From: Acomys russatus
Lineage: Eukaryota; Chordata; Mammalia; Rodentia; Muridae
Assembly: GCF_903995435.1 (NCBI RefSeq)
Contig: NC_067150.1
Coordinates: 41,617,988 to 41,681,987 of the forward strand
Direction: 5' to 3'
Length of the DNA: 64,000 nt
The notes beneath the pieces were generated by a model. It had not been told where the DNA came from, searched no databases, and saw only the letters and a list, made by a program, of their open reading frames with translations. The translations under genes and the position numbers were made by a program. Of this stretch, positions 42,601 through 55,014 are shown one piece after another (position 1 is the first letter of the stretch; every line of letters starts with the position of its first letter).

Positions 42601-43860
42601 AGAGAAGCCAGATTAAAATATAGAGAAAGATATAAAAGATGCAGAGGTAATTGGGGGGGAAATATATTCATTATCTCGGTTTTGGGGAATAGTTTTACAA
42701 GTATGTATATACATTAAAAGTATTAAACTGTGCAATTAAACATATGCAATTCATTATATATGTGCTATTAACTGCCCCCACCAAAGCTATTTAACAAATT
42801 AGAATATTGAAAATGTAAAACATATACCATTTGTACCATTAAAGGAATATATACACAACTTAACCCTGGTAGCTTGTGGAATATAAGATCCGTCTATAAG
42901 GTGGGAGAAGTTAACAGAAACCTTTCATTTGTGGGGATACTGTAGAGGGCAGAGACAATACTCAGTATGTCAGGTTTTGGAGCCACCAAGTGCTCTTTTC
43001 CTCCCGTCTCCTGTCAGTGACTGGTATGAAGGTGAAATAAGAGTCTCTTAGGAGTAACACCTGGTGTAGATTCCATACTAGACAGGAGAGGACCAGAGGT
43101 ATCCAAAGCACTGGGAGACTCCCACCAGGCATGAGATGCAGGGGCCCAGAAGAGAGGACGCTGTCACTGTGAGCCAGACATAGCTTCGAAATCGAAGGAA
43201 GGAGGGGACTTGGTGGCTCCAGATGCAACTTGCAGCTGTCGTGGGAAGCCAGCCCAGCCCAGCCACCATGGTGTTGTGTGTGTCCTCAAGGAGAAAAGGG
43301 GCAGTGTGTGAGGACTGAAAGGACTGATTCACATATCTTCCTAAGATTTTGGGATCTGAGCCACCCAGCTGGGACATGCTGTCTGTTGGAATCGAAGCAC
43401 CCTCCCCACCAACTAACAGTTCACCCCATTTCATACTGTGGAGTGCCTGGGGCTTGGTAGCACCAAGGGCATCCTCTGACTTCTGGGACTCTCCTGTGGG
43501 GCCACCCCAAGGTGGAGTAAAGAGACCTCATCCCAGCTTTCTGAGATGGACAACAATGGCTTGTTCTCCGCAGCCATGAAAGGGCTCAAGGAAGAGAAGA
43601 TAGCTGTATCATTGACTTCTAAAAAGAAATGTTAAAAAAAAAGGGGGGGGGGGGAGTCCAAGAACTCACCCTGTGTTCAGCTCTGCCTCTCACCAAAGCC
43701 CTCATGAGAAAAACATGTAGAGAGAATCTCTCTGTCCTCCTTTCTTTTCTAAAGGCATTACTGTTTGGAATGTCCCAGATGTGACCTTCTCAGACTCACA
43801 TCTCTGCAGCACTAGGGTCCCAGGGCTCTGCAGCAGGAAACCATGAGTGTGGACAGCCAG
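42601..43860. other. Mostly unique DNA
   Basis: 42601..42850 is AT-rich and may be more L1 3' UTR. After that, 43000..43620 is GC-moderate unique sequence without a convincing exon. An A9-G12 homopolymer junction lies at 43634..43654. Confidence 0.4.
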
Positions 43861-43861
43861 C

Positions 43862-44245
43862 ATCTTAGGGTTTCTATTGCTGTGATAAAACACCATGACC
43901 AAAATCAACTTGGGGAGGAAAGGGTTTATCTGATGTCACCTTAGAGCTTCTGGCTCATCCTCCAGGCAAATCAGGGCAGAAGCTCAAGGCAGGAACCTAG
44001 AGATAGGAGCTGATTCAGAGGCCATGGAGGAGGGATGCTTCCTTCTTGCTCCTCCTGGCTTGCTCATCCTGTTTTCTTATATACCCTAGGACTACCTACC
44101 CACAAAGTGTTGGGCCCTCCCACATTAGTCACTAAGTAAGCAAACGCTCCACCCACTTGTCTGTAATCTTACAGAAGCATTTTCTCAGTTATGTCTCCCT
44201 CCTCTATCTTGTATCAAGTTGACAAACAGCAACGACTAGTACTGT
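43862..44245 (-). mobile_element. ORR1-type MaLR LTR
   Basis: 'cttagggtttctattgctgt', 'gataaaacaccatgaccaaa', 'cttggggaggaaagggttta', 'agctgattcagaggccatgg', 'gttgggccctcccacatta' and 'gtatcaagttgacaaacagc' reproduce an ORR1 LTR in reverse from end to end. Confidence 0.92.
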
Positions 44246-45058
44246 TAGAAAAGGAATGTCAGTCATCAGGAGCTCAGGGGTCCTGGTCAGGCTGGCATGA
44301 CACCAAGTGATGGCCAAGGCCAATCTCTGGTGCCTCTGAGACAGAATAACCTAGAACCTAGAGGCAGAAAGTGTCATCTATTCACGCACTTGGGATGTGG
44401 ATTTGTGACGACAATCAACACATACATTTCAATGCTAATGTGATGCCTTCTACTCAGTGGCTTAGAAATAACTGAAAGGAACCTAAATTAGTATCTCGGG
44501 GAGCAGGAATAGTTTTTCCTCTCAAAGGAAAAATAGAAGCAAGCAAACAACAGCATCAGCAGAAGCCTCTCACTCTGGTGACGCATATTGAGAGGAGCAT
44601 GCCTGGAGATGAGGCTCCAATGATCTCCTGAGCGAACGCTCTGCATGATGCAGAGAGCAAACTCTAGGTCCTGTTCTGAGGTGACGTGCATGAAATCCAA
44701 GAGAACAGGTCTGTTTAGATAAAGTATGGTCTGAAAATTCTCAAGCTTTTCCCCTGTGAGTTTCAAAGCCAGTCTCTACTGGGTGTTCACTATTTCAATG
44801 AACTCATACTTGCCAGTAGTAAATAAAAACAAAAAACAAAAAAACCTGCTACCACAGTTGGATAAGAGTAGCCAAGAGAGGCCTACCCCTCTTAAGAAAA
44901 GAAAGAAAGAAAGCTTTATAGGAAAAGATTTACTCTAGGTGGCAGGAGAACCACCTAACAGGAACATGTTAAGTCCTTGAGTGGTTGTCTAAATGACAAA
45001 AAAACACCAATCCCTCAGAAGCAGGACATCTCCCACAACCTGACAGGTCAACAAACAT
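44246..45058. other. Unique non-coding DNA
   Basis: No repeat or exon recognised. A short (GAAA)n occurs near 44899. Confidence 0.4.
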
Positions 45059-45059
45059 A

Positions 45060-45560
45060 GGCAACAATGTCCATGCTTTCTCTCTTATCCCTCAGGCAAA
45101 ATATCCCTGAATACCCATTTGATGTGCACAGTAACGAAGGCAGAGACCATGCTTTCCATAAACAAATACTTTTGTTGAGGATGCAAATCAGATTCGGGAG
45201 GATCTTTTCCCTGTGCAGATTGTTAATGTATTTTAACCATGACATATATTCGTACATGTTCCATTTCAACAAAGCCTCTTTCTCTCGGTTAGAGATGCCA
45301 GATTTGGACTGCGTATGTTACATCTATCCAAGAGAACATATTTCCTCCCGAAACGCGGCCTTGACAGCAAAGCAAAGTGTGATTAAGTTGTGTCACAAAT
45401 AGGTGCAGCTCCATCCATCTGGCAAAGGGGAGTCTGTGCTACCTAATTAAGAAATGTAATGATCTAGTCTGATCAAACATCCCTTTACAGTTTGGGTAAG
45501 TGAAGCAATCCAGTTAGATGACACAAATGGGTGGGAGCTGTTGTCTTAACAGAACAAAGC
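45060..45560. promoter_or_regulatory. Candidate conserved enhancer
   Basis: A 500-bp repeat-free block with motif clusters. 'cataaacaaat' (forkhead-like, about 45157) overlaps an inverted 'acaaa'/'tttgt' pair (SOX-like half-sites, 45162..45175). CpGs are kept in 'cccgaaacgcggcc' near 45347. Other motifs are 'gtgattaagttgtgtcac' near 45379 and 'acctaattaagaaatg' (TAATTA) near 45441. The 111-codon open frame across it has no recognisable domain. Conservation is untested. Confidence 0.4.
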
Positions 45561-46328
45561 TAGGGGTAGGGACCCAGGAAAGATGTAATTTATACATATG
45601 TAGGTCAACAATGTATACCCAGCAAAGGACGGATGTACAACTTCCTAAAGATTCTTGGCCAGTAACTTGTGAAGCCCTAATCTGACTTGCTTGGAAATTC
45701 TTTTAAAAAATAATTGGCTCCTGCTGGCTGAGGCCCCGTGCCAACACCTCATGGTAATTCATTTGTGACATTCCTAGAAGAGAGAATGTGCTGGAGGAGC
45801 CGCAGTGATATGTTTAGGGAATAGTCATGCCATCCTCCGAAAAGTCTGCAAGAAAAGTAGCAAGCAGCAGGAGCCCAGAGGCCTCTGGGTCTCCAGGGAG
45901 AAGATGCTCAATATAACCGGAAATTGTGTGACCCTTTCACCTTTGCTCCCTTTCCAGGCTCCAAGGAACATATGTGTTGGGACTTTTCCACCAACCCATG
46001 TATCTAGGGTTAGCTGACTATGGGCCAACCACCGATGTGGGGTTTCTAAGATTTGAGACTGTAGGATTATGACTTTGCAAAGAATGTGCCCAACATATAA
46101 TTTCTGGGTCTTTGTAGCAGTTGCTAAATGCTTGGAAGCTTTTTGAGAAAAAAAAAAAAAAACAAAACCGTGTAAACTTTAGGAAATAAAAGACAGGTCT
46201 AAGTTAACCTAGCTCTCCTGGAAAGAGTAAGAGAAGCTCCTTATTATTCAGAAGCTCAAACAAAATATGCTGCAGGTACTGGAACTATGAGAAAGAAAAC
46301 ACTGGAGGCAGGGCTGTCCTTTGCATTA
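45561..46328. other. Unique non-coding DNA
   Basis: No repeat or exon recognised. Poly(A) at about 46149..46165. Confidence 0.4.
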
Positions 46329-46329
46329 G

Positions 46330-46660
46330 GTCCTTGCTTTGGTGCTGTGACAGTCTATCTGATGAAAACAACTGACAACAGCAGAGGCTTTACTTTGGCC
46401 CCAGGTTTGAGTAGAATCCTTCGTGGAAGGGAAGGCATAGCAACAGGGGCGTGAGATGGCTGACCATGTGGTATCTGCAGGAGTTGAGGCATGCACTGCA
46501 TCCCTAGTCAGGAAGCAGAGAGCAACGGATGCTCCTACCTAGCTCACGTTCTCCTTTTTAGTCAGCGAGGGACCCCAGACCCCAGAAGGATGCTGCCCAC
46601 ATTTAGGGTCTGCATTTCTACATTACCTAATCTAATCTAGAAACATCCGATAAGCATGCC
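46330..46660 (-). mobile_element. MaLR LTR relic (ORR1/MT-like)
   Basis: 'ttgctttggtgctgtgacag', 'ttactttggccccaggtttg' and 'gcatgcactgcatccctagt' with 'aggaagcagagagcaacgg' follow the reverse order of a rodent MaLR LTR, with heavy divergence. Confidence 0.55.
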
Positions 46661-48138
46661 TAAAGATTGTTTCCATGTTTGTTCAAAATGTCATCAAGAC
46701 AGCATCAAGACAAACCATTGCAGCCTCTTGAAATAAAAGGAGAGAGAGGAGGGAGGAATATGTTTTGAGGAAATAGTTATAAAAGTGGGCGATATCTGAA
46801 AGTTCTAGAGAAAATAGTGGGACAACATTGGCAATTAGACACTGAGTCCTAGGACATACAAAAATAGCCCCCAACCTATATTTGCCAGCTGATGAATAAC
46901 CCCAAATGGAAATGGCATTCTTCAGTAATGACACTGTCAAGGAAGCCACCAAGGGCATAACAGAAACATCTGTGACTAGAGAAATCTGGATACCTTATGG
47001 TGCAAATAGGGCATTCATGCAGAGCCTTCTGCTGGACACTAGGATGCCATCAGCATCTACTGGTCTGTGGGTAAAAGCAGCCAGGTGGAATTCCATATCT
47101 AGGAAACATCAATGAAATGTGTCTACTGACAATGCTGCAAATATCTCCACAGCTATAAGAGATTGCTCTAAAGAGGACAGAACTGTTGAATGAGGAATTA
47201 GCTAAGGTTGGCAAATGTCTCTGAGGGTCAAGTGCATGAAACAGGTTCTATTGTTCCCAATTGTAAAGAGATACGAACATTTCCTTTGTTCTTTCTGAGG
47301 AACTCAGTTTGACAGGACAGAGAAACCCCCTGCTGTTGGTATCCAAGCAGATATCATTTTCAGGATGATAGTCCATGATGGCATGGATTGATGATGCCAT
47401 GGGTTGAAGATGGCATGGATTCTGTTGGAGTTATGACAGGTGTTGCAACATAAAACAGAAATCAGCAACCAATAGGAAAGGTACCCATAAAACATGATAC
47501 CTATGATTATTGACCTAGGATTGTGGCAAGGCTCCAAGACTGAGGTCCTAGGAAGAAACTGGCCCAGTGGACAGTGACAGGAGAGAAAGAGCTGCTTGCT
47601 TTTCTAGCTCCCAGAGCCCTGCTAATTCCTTGCTGCACCTAAGTGGTCTGACCTGGAAGGGGGAATGAAAGCAACAGACTTCTACCTGATCTTCCACACT
47701 CCCCTCAGAGATGGGAAGTTCTAATAAAATGTGAAGCCTGTTTCTCATTGGCTCAAGGACTGGAAAAGCCTGAGTGCACAAGGGAACAAGCTATTATTGC
47801 TGGCACAGGACTATGCTGAGTCAGGCAGGGAAGCTAATAAGAATCTACACACCAGGAGCCTCCAAATTCCCTCAATTTGGAGCCAGCTTCTTAGAGAGAC
47901 AAAGTTGAAAGAGAGATACAAATATCAAGGCCTGTGGTTTAATGGAGACTTTTTATTTATTTATGAATGCGATTGAATGGGAAGCATTATAAAATATAAA
48001 CATCAGATTATCTTCTCTTACATACTTAGTGGATAAAAATATAATGACACAAACATCATTCTGTCCCAGGAAATTGGAGATAGAATGGAGGCAATAGAAA
48101 TAGACCATCAGGAAAAAAGCCGTCTTGTGGTATCATTA
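46661..48138. other. Unique non-coding DNA
   Basis: No exon or strong repeat recognised. A 13-bp direct repeat 'gatggcatggatt' occurs at 47377..47389 and 47409..47421. A weak MIR-like patch lies near 47240..47300. Confidence 0.4.
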
Positions 48139-48139
48139 A

Positions 48140-48270
48140 TTAAGCAAAGCATAAATATTTATTGATCATTACTATGTGCAAAATATTGCAGTAGGTGCTG
48201 TGTAAGATTTGAGAAGAAGTAGAGACTGCCTTCTATTCCCAGGGATTTCTAAACCAGCAGTAGGGGAAGA
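48140..48270 (-). mobile_element. L2 3'-end relic
   Basis: 'cataaatatttattgatcat', 'tactatgtgcaaaatattgc' and 'agtaggtgctgtgtaagat' match the reverse complement of the L2 terminus ('aaatatttattgagcacctactatgtgcc'). Confidence 0.75.
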
Positions 48271-49370
48271 AGGTGTGAGGCAACACGCATTAGCCCTGCA
48301 GCTTCTGCCTTTGTTGCTTGCACATTTTCCATCCGCAGAAGGCCACTATGCCCACATGTGCAGCAGACTCAAAGTGCTGAGAAATAACCACCCCGGAAGC
48401 AGCCCTGCACCAAGGACTCTATAGAGCTGCTACATAAATATCCCAGCTCTCTTGCCCCATAGGTGGGATAATTCTGAGCCACTGGCTTTGTACTTTTCCA
48501 AGTGTTTCTTCATGGGATTAAGCTCTGGTCAACTGCTGTGCTAGTGGCTTAATAACTCAGCCTTTATTGTTCTCCTCTCCTCCTGTGTGCTTCTCAAATA
48601 AATGCCTTGCCCTTGAATATCTGGTTCAAGAAGAAGGGTCTGAAGAAGAAGATGATGATGATGATGGAAAGAGAGAGAGAGGGGAGGGAGGAAGGAATGC
48701 TGTTACTGCTTCTGAGGACACAAACAAGACAGCCACCAGCTACGTATCTGAGCTCCAACCATGCTTCTAATGTTTTTTTTTTTTTTCCCTACAAAGCTGT
48801 CTGTGCGCCATTAGAATGACGGAGATGAACAAAGCATCTACGAGAGACTTCCAGCCAGCCTGACATTAAGCATTCTCCATTCTGCAGGACATCAGTCTTA
48901 GCTTTGTGGTTACACAGTCATGCTTCGCTTTCCACTTCACACCCTCCCACTAGGTAGGCCATGCTCCTAGGGGCTCTCTAAATAAAGGCAGTGGATGAGT
49001 CTACTGGGCGGAAGACACAAACCTAGTGGGAAAGATGCCAAGAGCCAAGTCCAGCTCAAGGTTTGCTTTGCAGGGAAGGAAGGACACAGTTTTGCTGGTT
49101 GTTCAAAGGGAAGGGGGAAGGGATGATTTTTGACTATCGAAATTCCAAGAATCTTCCTCTTAGAGGTGAACACTTCCCTTTGTGTATAGTATTAGTATGG
49201 TCCTCTGCCCTGTGACCTACAGAGGTAGCCCATGAATATCCTTGCTCCATCTCACCGTGTTCCAGTTGCCTGCCCTCCAGAACGTAACATACAGCCTAGG
49301 GCAGTCAGTCAGACTGAGGCTCCCCCAGGTCTTTGACTACAGTGGATGTATTTCAGATGTAAAGGGAGAT
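48271..49370. other. Unique non-coding DNA
   Basis: No exon or repeat recognised apart from a short GAA/GAT run (48640..48668) and poly(T) at about 48772..48786. Confidence 0.4.
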
Positions 49371-49371
49371 G

Positions 49372-49780
49372 CATTGGCTCTCTGTTGCCGGATAACAAAT
49401 TATTCCAAAAAAATGTGGTTTAAAATAACAACAACAAAAACAGTTATGTTCTCTGTTTATGCTGCCCTAGTGTTTGGGAGCCTCTTAGCTTTGTGATGCT
49501 GGCTCAGGACCTCTCACAGACTTGCAGTCATGGTGTCAGATAGAGCTGCAGTTCCCAGAAGGCTTGGCAGGAGCTGAGGATCATGCCAACATTATGTACT
49601 CAGCATGATCTGAATCAAGAGCCTACATTTTATTACTATTGGCAGGGTACCCCAGCTCTTCTACACAAGGACTTTACATAGGACACATTTTGAGTGACAG
49701 TGTAACCTCATAGCTTGTGATTCCCAAATCAAATTATATAATAAAAAGAACTGTAGAAACCCACAGTGTCTTTCAGACAC
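49372..49780. mobile_element. Ancient mammalian interspersed repeat, class unassigned
   Basis: 'ttgccggataacaaattatt' with 'ccaaaaaaatgtggtttaaa' and 'ataacaacaacaaaaacag' resembles an old eutherian repeat beginning 'tgcataacaaattaccccaaaacttagtggcttaaaacaac'. Later parts are poorly preserved. Confidence 0.5.
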
Positions 49781-51148
49781 TGGAAAGTCACACACTATCA
49801 CTTCCACAATATGCTGTTAGTCATAGGAAAATCCACCCCAAGACAGGCAGGGAGCATCAAAGAATGTGAGAACCAGGGCCAAACAGCGGGAAGTACTTTG
49901 GAAGCTTGCTGCCACATTTATTCATGGACAGTCAACTCTCCAGCACTAATGTCCTGCAGCAGTCAGAGGCTGTAGGCATGGAAGCATCAGGCTGGATACC
50001 TCCTGAAGCTGGCCTCCAAGAACTCATTGCGGCCTACTTATTTTCTAAGCCTGCTCCTCCAGTCTTCTGTGCATTCTGTTTGGCTCGCACATCCTTACAA
50101 AGGGCTTTGAGTTGCTGAAAGCCGCAACGTTAGTTTCTCCTGCTTGGAATCAAGAAGCATACCTAAGATAGATGATATTGTCTCTAGACAGTTGTTCGTG
50201 AGTTTATGTATAAGGGTTGAGGAGGAGAAAGAACTGAGTCTTAGAGAGTGAAGTTTGTGGACAAATGCTGAGGGACTTAATTATCAGTGTCCAAGAGAAA
50301 ACGTAAGAATCATTGAGCAGCTCTGAGAACCACCAGGCTTCATATAAGATAAACTGAGTGATCAGTCTTCAACATATTGCTCATGCTTTTCTATTTAACT
50401 TTTGATTGAACCAAAATCCATCTTGTTTTAGTGTAGGAGCCACCAAACATCGGAAGAGTGTACAAACTGTAGAATTCTGACCAATCCAGAAACATGGGTG
50501 AGCCCATATTTCTAGTTTATTTATTTTGAAACTTAAATAAATCTTATTTTTATATTTTTCTGTGTGAGATACATCTCTTATTTTATGAAGTTATCCATTT
50601 CCTTTTTCATATGCCCTTGTCCCCAGGCACCCAAGCACAACCCATTGTTTTGAAAGCTCAAGGTGCACTTGCTTATTTGTGTATGTTATTGCAAGGACAG
50701 ATCACTGCATGTGCATACATTTTTAAACGATTAAATTATTGTATTATAGATCACATCCTCTTCCTTACATACCAGTCTAAAGATATTTAGCATGATTTAG
50801 CATGACATAGTTTTATTTGATCCATGATTACTAGCTGTTGTAAGGCCTTTCATAGACCCCTCTATACCCCTGCTACATTTGGTCTTTAAATCCTCCCAGG
50901 AATGCTTTCCAGATCTCATTCAGCTTCTGGGGAGCACATTTGTAATAAGACCCCTTTGCAATATATCCATAACATTGGAATATCTGGGCAAGGGGATGCT
51001 TGTAGATTTAGTTCAACAAGGTTGGGACTAATTGTTCTAGAGTTTGTGTTCCTCTAGCCATACATACAGTGACATACTGAACTTAAAGGTCCATAGTATT
51101 GCCCAACCTTCCGACAGCATAGATTTAAGTTAATTGTTGCATTACAAA
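49781..51148. other. Unique non-coding DNA
   Basis: No exon or strong repeat recognised. The 50500..50830 part is AT-rich. Confidence 0.4.
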
Positions 51149-51149
51149 T

Positions 51150-51262
51150 CACATTTTATTCCATACTTTCATTATGACCTAATCACCTTCCAGAGATACC
51201 CTCCTAATATTGACAACGTTGCTGACTTTTAAAGGACACCTATTCAAATCATATCAGGATAT
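51150..51262. mobile_element. Ancient mammalian repeat fragment, class unassigned
   Basis: 'catactttcattatgaccta' and 'atcaccttccagagataccc' with 'tcctaatattgacaacgttg' resemble an old eutherian repeat ('gacctaatcacctcccaaaggccccacctcctaatacc'). Confidence 0.5.
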
Positions 51263-52018
51263 CATCATTAAAGGAATCTATTTATGGAATCTCTGTCCCT
51301 AATTCAGCCTTAGCAGTCCTATATCACATTCCCTTGTGAATCCTTAGCATCTCCTGGTGTACCTAGACAACCCACATAGGCACAAGGGGAAGCTCTTTAA
51401 TGGAGCTGAGTTTCTCTAAACCTCCTACTTGGCACTGAGCATATCTCTTGAGCCCACCTCTCTTCCAGGCACTGATAAGTCAGAAGGCCACTCACACTGT
51501 ATAAACCATATATGCCAAGTGGGGAATGCAAAGGCAAACTGATTTAAGAGTTGAGGCAGAGTGGGCCAGCTCTGGCTCCTCTGTCCAATGAGGAAAGAAA
51601 TGCAAGGTTACAGGAGTGTGGCATATCAGACACTGGAAAACGAAGAGGAAGATGAATTATCCTATGCAGATTGAATTTCTAACAACCATCACCACATAAG
51701 CAGGAACCCCAAAACACCTTCTACAATTGTGATTGATTTCCTGTCAACAAGCAATAAACTACCATTTAGATGAGTTTGGGCATTTTATAGTATACTGCAG
51801 GCCATGCTCTTCTTGCTGCTGCTGGTGGCACATGGCAGCAGGATATGCTAAAGAGGTGGAGCCAGGAGTATAGAAAGTAATGTCATTAGTTCAACAAAAC
51901 CAATGAGGAATTAGGCCAGCTGTACTTAACACCCCCAATTTACGATGCATCAAACAAAGGATCAGAGAGTTTCATTCAAACTCTGCCTTAAATTCCATTG
52001 TTGGGGAGTTGTAGAACT
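51263..52018. other. Unique non-coding DNA
   Basis: No exon recognised. A weak minus-strand MIR-like patch occurs at about 51930..51990 ('catcaaacaaaggatcagag'). Confidence 0.4.
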
Positions 52019-52019
52019 G

Positions 52020-52200
52020 AAAAAAAAATTGAAATTAACCTCAGGGCCAGGGTCATAAAATGTGATTTATGATATTGTATTTGCCCTCGTAAAAATCCCA
52101 CTGTTGTAAAAGGATTTGGAAAACAAGTGGAATTTGATCCAAGTAGCAACAACAAAGAGTTAAGTGGGATAGTTATATTTGAGACTTCTCCATTAGGGCA
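52020..52200. promoter_or_regulatory. Possible small conserved element
   Basis: 'gtcataaaatgtgatttatg' is an imperfect palindrome with TTTATG (CDX/HOX-like) words on both strands, set in repeat-free AT-rich sequence. Called on composition only. Confidence 0.2.
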
Positions 52201-53278
52201 TTGCTCGCTGAGCAGAAGTGGGGAGAGGCTCTAATACCTTTGCTTTCTCATCTGCTTCTGTTTAGTCAACAGTGTGATGTGACCTTGTGGGGGATTTAAA
52301 AAAAAAAAAAAAAAAAAACTTCTATCTTGTTCTCCAGCATGGAGAGCAGACATCATCTTCCCCCTACTCCCATCTGTGGACCACTATAGCTCATCGTGTC
52401 CCCGTGGGTGTAGCCTCCTAGGACATCCAGTGCACAGAGGGGCACGGCTTCGTGGAGGACCAGTATAGTTCATGCCACAATGAGGAAGATTTTTTTAATG
52501 CAATGATTCTATGGGCCCAGAAAACAACTAAAAATAAATGGCTGAAGAAAAAGCTGTGTTTGATTACAGCCAGAGCAGACCTCTTGTTGTAATACCCGTT
52601 CTTTGTCAGGACTCTTCCCCGAGGCTCTCAGAGTAATCCCAGACCTGCTTGCTGCTCTGTTGTTGTCCCATGTGGCTCACATGGAGATGGGAGAAACCAC
52701 TCCTTCTCATGGTACCATCATCCAGAGGGAGTGCTGTACCCCACTCCTGACCTCTCACTGCCCAGTCCCCTCTCTGTGGGAAGAGAGATTGGCTCAGGCA
52801 GGAGTGATCTCTTAAATGTCTTTTCCAGGCTCCCATAATCATATAAACGATGAGAGCAAATCTAGACAAGAGGTGGTGCATCTCTAAGAAATACAAGGCA
52901 AGGTCAGCTTGACATGGACATGAACGCCATGGTCAAGGGACCATCCTCTTCTTACAACGAACATGAAGTCAACGCTTGTGGATCTTGCACAGTTACATGG
53001 CCTTCAGGGTTGATTGATCCCAAGGAAGGCACATTTGACTACCTTGCTGGATAGCCATGCCGACCATGTACTTTGAGAACACATCTGTCACCCCTACAGG
53101 CTGACACATACCGCCTGAGGACCAAGATCTGATGCTGAGGATGGGCAAGAGTGTGGGCATCCAGGAAGCTGGGCGCTTTCCTTTCTGCCACTTATTCTTT
53201 TCTTACTTGCTTGACTCACAAAGGGAAAGGAGAGGCAGCTCATCAAACTGTCTGTGCTTTTCTTACCCTCTTAGCCAT
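52201..53278. other. Unique non-coding DNA
   Basis: Poly(A) at 52298..52318. Otherwise no repeat or exon recognised before the MaLR element. Confidence 0.4.
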
Positions 53279-53280
53279 TG

Positions 53281-53701
53281 TGATTATTGATTTTGATAGC
53301 CAGTTCAATTTGACCGAGAGACAGATAAGAGATTAGTAAAGCATAAATGTGGACATGTCTGAGATGGTATTCCTAGAGGCAATTAGATCGTGGAGGACTC
53401 TGAACTAATTTCTTAGTGGGTTAATAATATTGTAGCATATTTAGGAAGTTGTGGAAGGAGGAATGTGAGGTTGGAGGAAGTAAATCACTGGGTGTGGTCT
53501 TGAGGCTATGACTTGGTTTCTCCCCATAATACCCCTCTCTGCTTCCTATGCAGCAAGATGTGAGAACCTTTCCCCACCATATACTGCTGTTACCATGGTG
53601 TTCCATCCAAGCACAAAGGACCAAGCAACCATGGGCTTGACCCTCTGAAACAATGCTAGGTGTCCAGTAACCGTAACAAGAAAAGAAGAAAACAAAGTAA
53701 T
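53281..53701 (+). mobile_element. MaLR 5' LTR
   Basis: It starts 'tgattattgattttgatagc' and 'cagttcaatttgacc', compared with the ORR1 start 'tgatatactggttagttttgtgtcaacttg'. It contains 'ggaggaagtaaatcactggg' and ends 'gaccctctgaaacaatgcta' then 'cagtaaccgtaac'. The 3' copy keeps 'gaggaagtaagtcactgg' and 'aaccctctgaaacaatgg' in the same order. Confidence 0.65.
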
Positions 53702-55014
53702 CCAGAAAATTAGCACCAGAGGAGTGGTATCACTGCCACGACTAAACATAATCATGTGGTTCTTAAATATTTGACAATGGTTTCTGAGAGAAACTTGGGA
53801 AAGTTTGGGTATGTGGGCTAAAGAAAGTGCTCTAAATAAAGATTAATGGGTGTTTCTAGTGAGAGTTCGGGAGAGCAGAATTCAGAGAGAATGTGGGTAT
53901 GATGGCCAGGCGTTTTAAAGTTTCAGAGGTAATTGGGAACTGGACTCAAGGCCATTCATGATATATTCTAGCAAAGAATTTGCCTATATTCTACCCATGT
54001 CCTGGCTTAAGTCATGCAATTCAGGCCAGCCAGGGGGAGTATTGGCACCCTATTGGTAAGGAAAGCGTGGTTGTTAAAGAGATTGGTGCCATTAGTTTAA
54101 AAAGAAAAAAAGTCAAGAACTTTGTAAAAATGATGCCTTGAGGCTATGGGAGGAATTAGTCAGATGCCAATTGCTGAAGCCTCAAGGGCTCTGAAAGGGA
54201 AAGCACATTTGAAAGGCTCCCTCTTATAACAGAAAGCACTCAAACACCCTACTTGGCCAGGAATGCCTAGAAGGTGGTACTCCCAAGATTTGTCTCAGGA
54301 TTCTTAGCTTGCTGGGCATGCAGAGGCCAGTACAGCTGTTATCCAAGGATGGGAGGCTACAAGCTGCTCCAGGAGGTGGAAGACCTCAGTATCCTTCATG
54401 TGATGGTAATTTTTGCAAGCAGGACAGGCTTAAGAGTTGCAAGATCATGGAGGCTTTCACCAAGATCTCAGAAGAAGAACTAGGAGGCTAGTCAATGTAT
54501 AGTGGCTTCAAGGCATCCCTGAGATGGTCAAGAACTTGAGGTGTTTGCCAAGAAAAGCCATAGGTAGTGATCAGAGTTACCCTAGGGCAGAAGCCATGTG
54601 GACTTCAGACATTAAAACTGTAGAGACAGGGCTGCCCCAGAGCCTTGGGTCCTACATGCCCCAGATGCTAGACACAGAGCTCCAGGATTTATCATTTGCC
54701 ATTCTGGGGTTTGATGTTGCTTTGGTCTCAGTCCTCCTTTCTATGTGCCCACTCTTCTCTGGAAGTGAGGTTGCGTATGTTGTGCCATTGTGCCTTAGAA
54801 ATACATAACTTTCTCTTTGATTTTATAAGAGCTCACAGCTAAGAATTTTCCTCAAATCACAGAAAAGACTTTGGACTTAGACTTTTCTTGACTAGGGGAA
54901 TTGTTGAGGTCTGGGAATGATTAGAGACAGACCAAATGCATTTTTCTATTATTAAATAATCCTGAAACTTGGGAGGGACAAAAGAATCGGGTATGTATGG
55001 GTGTTAAGTTGGCA

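Noticed and set aside
44756..45402. Open frames across the 45-kb unique block, considered as an exon
   Set aside because: No splice sites frame them, the two frames are unrelated, and no domain is recognisable. The block is better explained as regulatory.
45470..45510. Splice-like 'ctttacag' followed by 'gggtaagtga', a possible microexon
   Set aside because: The enclosed piece would be about 6 bp, with no supporting exon on either side.
54030..54060. Second CTCF-like word 'ccagccagggggagtat'
   Set aside because: It lacks the second half of the motif and lies in the MaLR internal region.
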